Source of the DNA: Actinoplanes oblitus
GTDB taxonomy: Bacteria; Actinomycetota; Actinomycetes; Mycobacteriales; Micromonosporaceae
DNA length: 64,000 nucleotides
Direction: 5' to 3'
NCBI RefSeq assembly: GCF_030252345.1
Contig: NZ_CP126980.1
Coordinates: 4,045,501 to 4,109,500 of the forward strand
Position numbers and translations under genes: made by a program. Numbering within the stretch: position 1 is the first letter of the stretch; each line of letters starts with the position of its first letter. The notes beneath the pieces were generated by a model. That model did no database searches. It saw nothing but the letters and a program-made list of their open reading frames with translations, and was not told the origin of the DNA. Shown piece after piece: positions 58,256 through 64,000 of this stretch.

Positions 58256-59110
58256 TCAGTGCGGTGCGGCGGCCGGCGGTGGCTGCGCGTTGATGCCGCG
58301 CAGCGTGGTGACGGCATCACACAGCAGGCGGTGTGCGGTGCCGAGCTCGGTCGCGGCGTGCTGGGTTCGGTTGGTGAGGGTGTCCCGCAGCCGGTCAGGG
58401 TCTGTGCCGTCGGTAGTGGTGAGGAACCGGCCGGACAACCGTTGTTCCAGCGCCGGCGGCCAGGTGGCAGTCACGGCCCGGGTCCTGCCGGTGAACAGGG
58501 CAAGGTTGGCTAGCAGGGTAGTGGCGTGGTCGACGGGGACCGGGGCTCGCAGTGCGCTGAGACTGCTCTGCAGACTGTTTCGGATGTCGTCGGCAGGGCG
58601 CTTCGGTGTGACCGGGATGGTGGCGGCGGTGATGCTGGCGGGCCGGACACATCTGAGGTCGGCGCCGTCGCCGAAAAGCAGGGACAGGCGAATCCGGTCG
58701 CCGCGGTGCAGACAGCGGCGGCAGTCGCAGGGACCGGCGAGGGCGTGTAGTCCGTGCCGGGTGGCGATGCTGCCGTGGTACTGCACCGGCTCCATGGTGG
58801 GGAGCACCAGCAGTGCCTGCCCGGCGACGGCTCGAATGATGTCGGCTGTGGTGGTGAGCTGCTGGCCGGCTCGCCCGGTGAGGTGTTGAAGGTGACGCCA
58901 GCGCGGCCCGGTGCGGGACGGTTCAACCTCGGATGCCGGGCAGATCTTGCGGTCGAGGGCGGCGACGGCTTCAGCGAATGCGGTGATGGCGCCGGCGAGC
59001 TGGGCCAGGCTGGCGCTGCGGTCCGCCGCGGTGGCGGTCAGTTCGGGGTTCAGGTTGGCGCGCAGCCGGTTGAGCAGGTCGAGGGTGGCGCAGGCGCGCA
59101 GGCCCGGCAT
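58256..59110 (-). CDS. hypothetical protein, 284 aa
   Basis: The 284-residue, mostly helical Ala/Arg-rich product has a cysteine cluster in its centre (LAGPCDCRRCLHRGDRIRLSLLFGDGADLRCV) that may bind metal. GGAAGGAAG precedes the ATG at 59108-59110. No family is recognised. It is one of the series of leftward plasmid genes. Confidence 0.6.
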   Translation of the reverse strand: MPGLRACATLDLLNRLRANLNPELTATAADRSASLAQLAGAITAFAEAVAALDRKICPASEVEPSRTGPRWRHLQHLTGRAGQQLTTTADIIRAVAGQALLVLPTMEPVQYHGSIATRHGLHALAGPCDCRRCLHRGDRIRLSLLFGDGADLRCVRPASITAATIPVTPKRPADDIRNSLQSSLSALRAPVPVDHATTLLANLALFTGRTRAVTATWPPALEQRLSGRFLTTTDGTDPDRLRDTLTNRTQHAATELGTAHRLLCDAVTTLRGINAQPPPAAAPH

Positions 59111-59159
59111 GGTGCTTCCTTCCGGCAGATGGCCAGGTTACGGACGGGCAGTGGGTTCC

Positions 59160-59191
59160 GCGGTGCACCGCGAGACGGTGCGGTGCACCGC
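59160..59191. repeat. two copies of the 12-bp palindrome GCGGTGCACCGC
   Basis: GCGGTGCACCGC occurs at 59160-59171 and 59180-59191, 20 bases centre to centre, just after the stop of the leftward gene at 59199. Each copy is a palindrome, and the two can also pair with one another. They may act as a terminator-like hairpin or as tandem operators for the next gene. Confidence 0.55.
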
Positions 59192-59198
59192 TGACGGG

Positions 59199-59828
59199 TC
59201 AGAACGGCGCGGTCTCGTGCCGCACGCGGCCGGTGGGCTCGACGGTGACGCCGGCGAGCGCGGCGACGGCGGTCACGGCCTCGTCGGCGATCGTGGAAGC
59301 GCGGTCGGCGGCGGTAGTGCTGTCGGCGGCGGTCACGTCGATGTTCACCTTGATGGCGATGAGCGCCCGTAAGGTCAGGCCGCGACGCTTGATCGGCCAG
59401 TCGGCTGGCGTCGGGGGATACGGGAAGACGCCGCTGAGATGGTCGAGGCGCGCTGTCATCTGGTCGACGGTGCGGGCGAGTTTCGCCCGGGCGCCAGCGG
59501 GTGTGAGCGCGGTTGCGGTGACCGTCGCGGCCAGCGCGAAGTCGAAGTAGAAGAGCCGTTCGCGGACCGGCAAGGGGATCGTCAGTTGCTGGTTGAGCTC
59601 CTGGACGACCCTGTCGTAGATGCTGCACCAGCCACGCTCGGTGGCTTCGTCGCGCAGGCGCCCGCCGATCAGAGCGATGTCCGCCTCGTGGACGGCACGC
59701 TGCTGCTCGTGGGAGTCGCGCAGCAACGCCAGCTCTTCCTTGGCGTCGTGCAGCTGTACGGTCAGGGCCTGTACCGCTTCGAAGGTCTGGCCGGGCACGA
59801 GCGGTGAGGGGGCCAGGTAGGTGGTCAT
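59199..59828 (-). CDS. hypothetical protein, 209 aa
   Basis: The 209-residue product has a coiled-coil-like N-terminal part (TVQLHDAKEELALLRDSHEQQRAVHEADIALIGGRLRDEATERG). A helical middle (VVQELNQQLTIPLPVRERLFYFDFALAATVTATALTPAGARAKLARTVDQMTARL) and an Ala/Thr-rich end follow. AAAGTGAG precedes the ATG at 59826-59828. No family is recognised. Confidence 0.58.
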   Translation of the reverse strand: MTTYLAPSPLVPGQTFEAVQALTVQLHDAKEELALLRDSHEQQRAVHEADIALIGGRLRDEATERGWCSIYDRVVQELNQQLTIPLPVRERLFYFDFALAATVTATALTPAGARAKLARTVDQMTARLDHLSGVFPYPPTPADWPIKRRGLTLRALIAIKVNIDVTAADSTTAADRASTIADEAVTAVAALAGVTVEPTGRVRHETAPF

Positions 59829-59909
59829 GATCGGGTCTCACTTTCGGCAGATGCAGGCGGCGTTCGCTGACCCGTGGCGCGGTCAGGACGCGGTGATGAG
59901 TCGAGGGGT

Positions 59910-60540
59910 TCAGCGGTCAGTGGTGTCGTTCTCGATGTGCCAGGCGCCGGGCTGCGGGCCGGCGAACGGATAGCCGGGCTCGTGCTGGTGCGCAGCCACG
60001 TTGCTCGCGGTGGGCGTCCACTGGACCTCGGTGGATGTCGGCGGCTGGCAGGTGGCCCACGCGCCGCAGCCGGGAATAGTGCAGCGCCACCGGCCGCCGT
60101 GGAACACGACCCGCGCGGCTCCCGGCGGCGTCAGTGATCTGCAGCGACAGCGGTCCGCAGGCCTGCACGTCGGTGTGGGCGGTGCGCCAGCCGGCTAGCA
60201 GTCGGGCCAGGGCGGTGCGCCAGGTGTTCGCGGCACGCAGGTAGTGCTCGGAGCCGGGGCCGTAGGCGTCGCGAAGTGCCTCGATGTGATTCTCGGCGGC
60301 GTTGATCGTGGCGGCGGCGCTGCGGGTCAGCGCGATGCTGGAACGGTAGGGCCGTCCGTCGGGCGGCCCGAGCTGTGGCGTGCTGATCGATGGGTCGTGA
60401 TACCAGCGCGGCAGCCGCTGCCGCACCAGCGTTTCGGCGGTGATCGTCAGATGCCAGTCACGGGCGCGCTCGATGACGGCCGCAACGATTCCTTCCACTG
60501 CGTGTCGGGAATAGCGAGCCGAAGTGATTCTGAGGGCCAT
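59910..60540 (-). pseudogene. hypothetical gene with a frameshift near 60118
   Basis: From ATG 60540 the frame encodes LRITSARYSRHAVEGIVAAVIERARDWHLTITAETL and a helical middle to ACGPLSLQITDAAG. It then turns into Arg-rich out-of-frame sequence and stops at 59917. In the neighbouring frame the protein continues convincingly as VVFHGGRWRCTIPGCGAWATCQPP ... HQHEPGYPFAGPQPGAWHIENDTTDR, ending at 59910, with a Cys pattern suited to metal binding. A single-base change near 60118 would restore one protein of about 210 residues. It is a real lesion or a sequencing error. Confidence 0.55.
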
Positions 60541-60686
60541 GGGTGGCCCCAGTGTGACTGGGCTCCGACTGGCTCCACCGCGGCTGATGCGGCAAAGGGA
60601 TGGGACGGCCTGGAATGGCCCGACCTCATGGTCAAGACTTCATGCGCGCTGTCACGCGCTGTAGCCCGTGGGGATAGGGCGCCGCC

Positions 60687-61484
60687 ATGGTCACGCATCT
60701 GCTTCTGGCCGAGAAGAGTACGTTCGATGCCCCCGGTGACAAGCGTTGCGAGCCGATCTTGTCAGACCCTACTGGAACGATCACCGGTGTGATTCATGAA
60801 GACGATCTTGCTTTCGAGGCGGCGCGTGCGCGTGTTCGAGCTGGTGAGTACCTGGACTCGATGCCCGGCCTGCCCGGGGAAGACACCGAGGGCGGTGGCG
60901 TCTTCCAATACGCACCTGATGGGCGACTGCAGCGCGTCTACTCCCGGTGGCATGTCGGGTTCCGGGAGGCACGAGACTTAGGGTGCATTCCGGACCTGCC
61001 GCCGCTCCATCCGGCGTCGCCCGATGCTGTCGAGGCCTGCGAAACGGCGATCGGTCGCTCCTTGCCGCCCCTGCTGCGGCGTTGCTACCTGGAACTGGGT
61101 AACGGTGGTTTCGGACCGAGCTACGGCTTGATGTCCATCGAGGAACTGGCGCACGCCGTTCCCGACAGAGACAGCTGGCCGATGTCTCTCGCCCCCGCCT
61201 GCACATTCCTGCTGCCCGTATCGTCCTGGGGCTGCGGAATCGAGTCGTGCATCGACTTGTGCAGCCAAGACGCCCAAATGTGGGTCATAGACCCGAACTA
61301 CGGGCCTGACAACGAAGCCGACCCTGTGCAGTTCCCACATGGCACGGCCAGCCTGGTCCTGTATCCGCACGGGATGACATTCGCATCCTGGCTGCACCGA
61401 TGGGCGCGGCAAGACCTCTCACTTCCGTTGGTAGTCGAGGACGAAGAAACGGGCGCATGGCGCCACGCGACCGATACTGACTAG
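60687..61484 (+). CDS. SMI1/KNR4 (SUKH)-like protein, 265 aa
   Basis: The C-terminal half shows the SUKH pattern: DAVEACETAIGRSLPPLLRRCYLELGNGGFGPSYGLMSIEEL, followed by LLPVSSWGCGIESCIDLCSQDAQMWVIDPN and GMTFASWLHRWARQDL. The N-terminal 90 residues are acidic and not recognised. The family includes immunity proteins of toxin systems, but no toxin gene is adjacent. GGGGATAGGG lies before the ATG at 60687. It is the only rightward gene in this part and marks a change from plasmid genes to cargo. Confidence 0.75.
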   Translation: MVTHLLLAEKSTFDAPGDKRCEPILSDPTGTITGVIHEDDLAFEAARARVRAGEYLDSMPGLPGEDTEGGGVFQYAPDGRLQRVYSRWHVGFREARDLGCIPDLPPLHPASPDAVEACETAIGRSLPPLLRRCYLELGNGGFGPSYGLMSIEELAHAVPDRDSWPMSLAPACTFLLPVSSWGCGIESCIDLCSQDAQMWVIDPNYGPDNEADPVQFPHGTASLVLYPHGMTFASWLHRWARQDLSLPLVVEDEETGAWRHATDTD

Positions 61485-61652
61485 GCACCGCCAACCCAGC
61501 CGAAGAAATCATCCTTCAGGCGGACCGAGCAATCTCGCGGCTCCGGGCAGTTCACTCTCGTGCCGCCGATCGTGCGCACCGGCCAGCGACGAGGCATCAC
61601 GCTCGGTGGCCCACCCATACCAGCGCCTTGACCTACCGAAATCAGTGCGTCT

Positions 61653-62255
61653 TTACGGCTTCTCCATCAACCCACGAAGCTTCTGTGTGCTCTCATCAGC
61701 GTCCATCGCCGCCTGGGCCGCCTGGGCCGCCTCGAACTCGCGCTCCCACGCTGCGATCTGTTCCTCGGTCGGCTCCGCGACGAAGTACTCATAGGGGCCT
61801 ACCGAGACGCCCTCACAAACGGATCGCGAAGCGCCCTCCACAACCTCCAGCCCCAAGTCTTCGGCCGTACGCGATCCCATTGAGAAGAGTACGAAGCCCG
61901 CTTCGAACAAGAAGCTCGACGGCTCCTCCTGTTCGTATCGGTAGCCCTTCGCAACCAAGTCCGCGACCACGTCGGCCAGCAACCGCCAGGTCAGCTGCAC
62001 CCCGTCGAGAAATGCCTCGTGACCCCGGCCCGCATCATGCGGAAGCTCAACGAGTTCCACGAGATCGTCACCGGTATAGGAGATCACGAGCAACCGACCG
62101 ATGTCGTAGACCGCCCGGCTGTCCTTCCCGGGATGCATCGGAGGCCCGAGCCGACTCTCCACAGCCTCCCGGGTCTCACCGATTCGCGCTGCGGCTACCC
62201 CCCTACCGGGTTGGATCTCCATATGGTGATCGTGCCCGAACCCCACCACAACCAT
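61653..62255 (-). CDS. hypothetical protein, 200 aa
   Basis: The 200-residue acidic product contains MEIQPGRGVAAARIGETREAVESRLGPP and YDIGRLLVISYTGDDLVELVEL, a pattern seen in SmpA-like or immunity-type proteins. A long helical Glu/Ala tail (TEEQIAAWEREFEAAQAAQAAMDADES) ends it. Its start is uncertain: ATG 62255 is used, ATG 62222 is possible, and neither has a good ribosome binding site. It may be an immunity-type cargo gene. Confidence 0.55.
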   Translation of the reverse strand: MVVVGFGHDHHMEIQPGRGVAAARIGETREAVESRLGPPMHPGKDSRAVYDIGRLLVISYTGDDLVELVELPHDAGRGHEAFLDGVQLTWRLLADVVADLVAKGYRYEQEEPSSFLFEAGFVLFSMGSRTAEDLGLEVVEGASRSVCEGVSVGPYEYFVAEPTEEQIAAWEREFEAAQAAQAAMDADESTQKLRGLMEKP

Positions 62256-62357
62256 CTGCCCGGGGGCGTGGTCTAAGAGTTCGGCCCAGGCGTAGTGCTT
62301 CGACGTACTGATCTGCCGCCGACCTGGCAGCCAGGTACCGCATACATCGCGAACGCG

Positions 62358-62762
62358 CTACTGTCCGGCTTCTGGCCGCGAGCCTCCCGCCTCGCGGGCA
62401 AGGAGTTCGTCCCACCGGCCGACGAAAACAACATCGGCGCCAGGTGGAAGACGTTCAACCACCATCGCGACAGCTTCTCTTGCGGTTGCCGCTGGTCCGA
62501 CAGTCTGACTTCGACTAGGTCCGGCAACTCGATAGGCGCCTCCCGGCGCCGGCTCGATGTACGGGATGTCCCACCCCCAGGGCCACTCGGTGCAGCGACT
62601 GAAATGCAGCTCGCCCATCCCGGTCCAGGGAAACAGACATCGCAAGCGAGGCTCGGCATAGGCGGCTTTCAGCAGGTCCGCGTGCACTCGCCCATCTGCA
62701 CGTACTGTTTGCCAGCCCGCTTCGACCAGGTCCTTTACCGCATGTTCCATCGAGGCCATCAT
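62358..62762 (-). CDS. DUF6193-like protein
   Basis: The 134-residue product contains AAYAEPRLRCLFPWTGMGELHFSRCTEWPWGWDIPYIEP followed by AYRVAGPSRSQTVGPAATAREAVAMVVERLPPGADVVFVGRW. This is the pattern of actinobacterial DUF6193 proteins of unknown function, often found beside other small cargo genes. ATG 62762 and ATG 62759 are equally possible starts and the ribosome binding site is weak. It lies in the same leftward series as the 61653 and 63083 genes. Confidence 0.68.
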   Translation of the reverse strand: MMASMEHAVKDLVEAGWQTVRADGRVHADLLKAAYAEPRLRCLFPWTGMGELHFSRCTEWPWGWDIPYIEPAPGGAYRVAGPSRSQTVGPAATAREAVAMVVERLPPGADVVFVGRWDELLAREAGGSRPEAGQ

Positions 62763-63082
62763 GCACGACGAAAAGCTCTGCTGCTCTTACTCATTTGCCG
62801 CGATCCGCGTGCTGGCTGCCCGCGTGATGATGACAATCCGTAGTCGCTGGCTGGGGCGTCTGGTGGGCCAGTTGAGAGCGTCACGCCGTTCGTCGCGCGG
62901 CCACCGACCGGGGCCAGGTCGGGCCGTCCGGGTGGGGCGAGGGAGACCGTCAGAATCAAACCGAAGCTTGTCCACGTCGGCAGCAACACTCCTGTCCTTT
63001 GTCAGTGAACTGTGCCCTCGTGCCAATGAAGGATGTCCGACGCGTGGTTTGCACCAGTGGACCGTGTCTGCTGGGTGGGTAG
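62763..63082. other. intergenic region, no gene seen
   Basis: A rightward frame from 62761 and leftward frames are open but have poor composition. Around 62996-63030, on the minus strand, is GGCACGAGGGCACAGTTCAC, similar to the repeats near 63615-63690, suggesting insertion-element debris. Confidence 0.35.
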
Positions 63083-63514
63083 TCAGAGGTCGAAGAGCGA
63101 TTCGCGTTGCGGCGGGTCGAGTACTTTGCGCAGCTCAGAGATGGTCTGGCGCCATGCTGGGCCGTGGGGTGTCGCGTCCCAGTGCTCGGCGAGCCAGGTA
63201 GGTGTCGTGATTACGCGGTCCAGGGCGTCAATGGCGAGGTTCCGGAGATAGGCCGGGAACTCGGGCATCGGCGTGGTCGGGCCGTGAGCCGAGGTGATGG
63301 GTGCGCCGCCTGGGTACTGCGCGGCGATCAGGGCAGCGGCGGCGACGGCTCGCGGGGCGTCCGAGAGCCGGGGGTCATTGTCGGCTGGACTGGCGACGCG
63401 TTCGAGGACGGCGCCGATCATTTCGATGCGGGTGTGTGCTGGTCCGTCGTCCAGTTCGAAGGCGAAGTCGGCGGCGTCGTCGTTGTCGAACGGGCCGACG
63501 TCCCAGGTTCCCAT
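63083..63514 (-). CDS. DUF4259 domain protein
   Basis: The 143-residue product starts with the DUF4259 signature MGTWDVGPFDNDDAADFAFELDDG. It continues with MIGAVLERVASPADNDPRLSDAPRAVAAAALIAAQYPGG and LAIDALDRVITTPTWLAEHWDATPHGPAWRQTISELRKVLDP. GGGGAGGTCAAGG precedes the ATG at 63512-63514, separating it from the in-frame sequence upstream. Function is unknown; the family is common among actinobacterial accessory and immunity-like genes. Confidence 0.85.
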   Translation of the reverse strand: MGTWDVGPFDNDDAADFAFELDDGPAHTRIEMIGAVLERVASPADNDPRLSDAPRAVAAAALIAAQYPGGAPITSAHGPTTPMPEFPAYLRNLAIDALDRVITTPTWLAEHWDATPHGPAWRQTISELRKVLDPPQRESLFDL

Positions 63515-63608
63515 GGCTGCCTTGACCTCCCCGATTGTGCCGGGTGATCTTCGCATCATGAGTCGGTGTTCGAGGGAGGCGGCTCGTTCACAGGCTGATC
63601 GTCTCGAG

Positions 63609-63690
63609 CCCGCGGACAAAGTTCGATGGCACAAACCCGCACGGGGACAAAGTTCGCTGGCACGAGGGGCACACCTCGATGGCAAAGGAC
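63609..63690. repeat. imperfect direct repeats, possible insertion-sequence end
   Basis: GGACAAAGTTCGATGGCAC at about 63615 and GGACAAAGTTCGCTGGCAC at about 63643 are direct repeats 28 bases apart, followed by GGCACACCTCGATGGCAAAGGACAA. A related inverted stretch lies at about 62996-63030. Multiple short repeats like these are typical of the ends of some insertion sequences, but no transposase is present. Confidence 0.35.
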
Positions 63691-63871
63691 AACTTCCGGC
63701 CTGGTCACGGCCTGCGGTCAGTGCCGTGAAGACCGCTGTAGTAGTGACCTGGCCGAGATCGGCGACGTCGCTGTGCAAACTTGTGCGGATCGTCTGCAGC
63801 TCCGCGTCGGTGAGCGGACGGCGTACGCAAAAAACGCCATGGCCGGTGCCGGGAGACGAGGGTGTAAGCAT
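63690..63871 (-). pseudogene. truncated small gene interrupted by repeat debris
   Basis: The ATG at 63869-63871 has a strong GAGGAGG site. The frame begins MLTPSSPGTGHGVFCVRRPLTDAELQTIRTSLHSDVADLGQVTTTAVFTALTAGRDQAG, which reads as real protein. After about 63690 it runs into Cys/Arg/Ser-rich sequence over the GGACAAAGTTCG repeats and stays open into the DUF4259 gene. The original 3' end seems to have been lost. Confidence 0.35.
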
Positions 63872-63896
63872 GTGGCCTCCTCGGGCATGAGGATCA

Positions 63897-63923
63897 CCCC
63901 GGACACCGCGACGGTGTCCGGGG
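63897..63923 (-). terminator. hairpin after the gene entering from the right edge
   Basis: CCCCGGACACC (63897-63907) and GGTGTCCGGGG (63913-63923) form a perfect 11-bp stem with a 5-base loop. It lies 12 bases after the stop of the leftward partial gene at 63936. Confidence 0.7.
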
Positions 63924-63935
63924 TAATGAGGTGCG

Positions 63936-63998
63936 TTACGCGGATCGCTGGAAGACGGCGATGTCACCGCGCGGCAGCGCGATGGCATGGGCCTGGTC
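63936..63998 (-). CDS. 3' end of an unidentified leftward gene (partial)
   Basis: The frame entering from the right edge reads DQAHAIALPRGDIAVFQRSA and ends with TAA at 63936. The residues look coding, and a strong hairpin follows. The gene starts outside the window, so no family can be given. Confidence 0.5.
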   Translation of the reverse strand, partial: DQAHAIALPRGDIAVFQRSA

Positions 63999-64000
63999 AG

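Noticed and set aside
1..64000. CRISPR array, tRNA or rRNA genes
   Set aside because: No repeat-spacer pattern and no T-loop-like sequence in a tRNA-shaped context was found on reading both strands; the 10-bp arrays are contiguous, without spacers.
1..64000. Site-specific integrase that would prove an integrative element
   Set aside because: No tyrosine or serine recombinase pattern was seen; the Xis-like gene alone does not show integration, so plasmid versus integrated element is left open.

Overview
The window is high-GC actinobacterial DNA. Codon use, Shine-Dalgarno sites and the protein families present suggest a filamentous actinomycete, perhaps Micromonosporales (that assignment is inference). 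Most of it is an accessory element: a conjugative plasmid or a large slice of an integrative conjugative element. It carries an Xis/BldC-type DNA-binding protein, a D5-type primase-helicase, a complete type IV secretion operon, a MobF relaxase, two SSBs, a second Prim-Pol and many small plasmid-type hypotheticals. No integrase, tRNA, rRNA or CRISPR array was found, so plasmid versus integrated element cannot be decided here.

Layout. 0-2.4 kb: a gene with the 5-hydroxymethyl-dU DNA kinase helical domain, divergent from a ribbon-helix-helix gene across a perfect 26-bp palindrome, then a broken XRE/TPR regulator. 2.4-5.9 kb: Xis-like gene, an array of 10-bp repeats, and the primase-helicase. 6.2-8.8 kb: two tandem paralogues fusing an XRE-like N-terminus to a PF04672 methyltransferase. 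9.9-11 kb: small regulator and a hypothetical. 12-16.3 kb: an orphan metabolic cluster made of a decayed asparagine-synthetase-like gene, a P450 and a PLP decarboxylase. 16.5-22.2 kb: cargo including an AT-rich SIR2-like/DUF4917 gene, an XRE/TPR regulator, DUF4262, IS30 debris and an SDR. 22.7-34.1 kb: the transfer operon, eleven genes almost all joined by 1-4 base start/stop overlaps (ParA/MinD-like ATPase, small membrane protein, VirB6-like, PrgI/SCO6880-like, VirB4-like, VirD4-like, DUF4913, acidic protein, small protein, lipoprotein, lytic transglycosylase). 34-37 kb: membrane protein, MarR regulator and lipoprotein. 37-43.2 kb: DUF3800-like gene and MobF relaxase, divergent from an AT-hook-like small protein; the gap between them is the best oriT candidate. 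43.5-60.5 kb: a long leftward series of small plasmid genes, interrupted by an IS5-family element with a twice-frameshifted transposase, and including a PP-loop ATPase, two SSBs and a Prim-Pol. 60.6-64 kb: SUKH, DUF6193 and DUF4259 genes that look like orphan immunity or cargo genes.

The most unusual features are non-coding. Three related, highly structured elements (about 44.67-44.82, 49.19-49.36 and 52.98-53.15 kb) each lie 50-75 bases upstream of a leftward gene. They share a long stem with a conserved G-G mismatch, and two of them show compensatory base changes. Separately, arrays of an exact 10-bp period GACAAC repeat occur at three places: between the xis-like and primase genes, before the 10.3-11.0 kb gene, and before the transfer operon. 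They suggest a regulon run by the Xis/BldC-like protein.

Reading-frame damage is frequent (IS5 transposase, IS30 remnant, asparagine-synthetase-like gene, regions near 19.5, 49.6 and 60.1 kb). Either the element is decaying or the assembly carries single-base errors; raw reads would tell.
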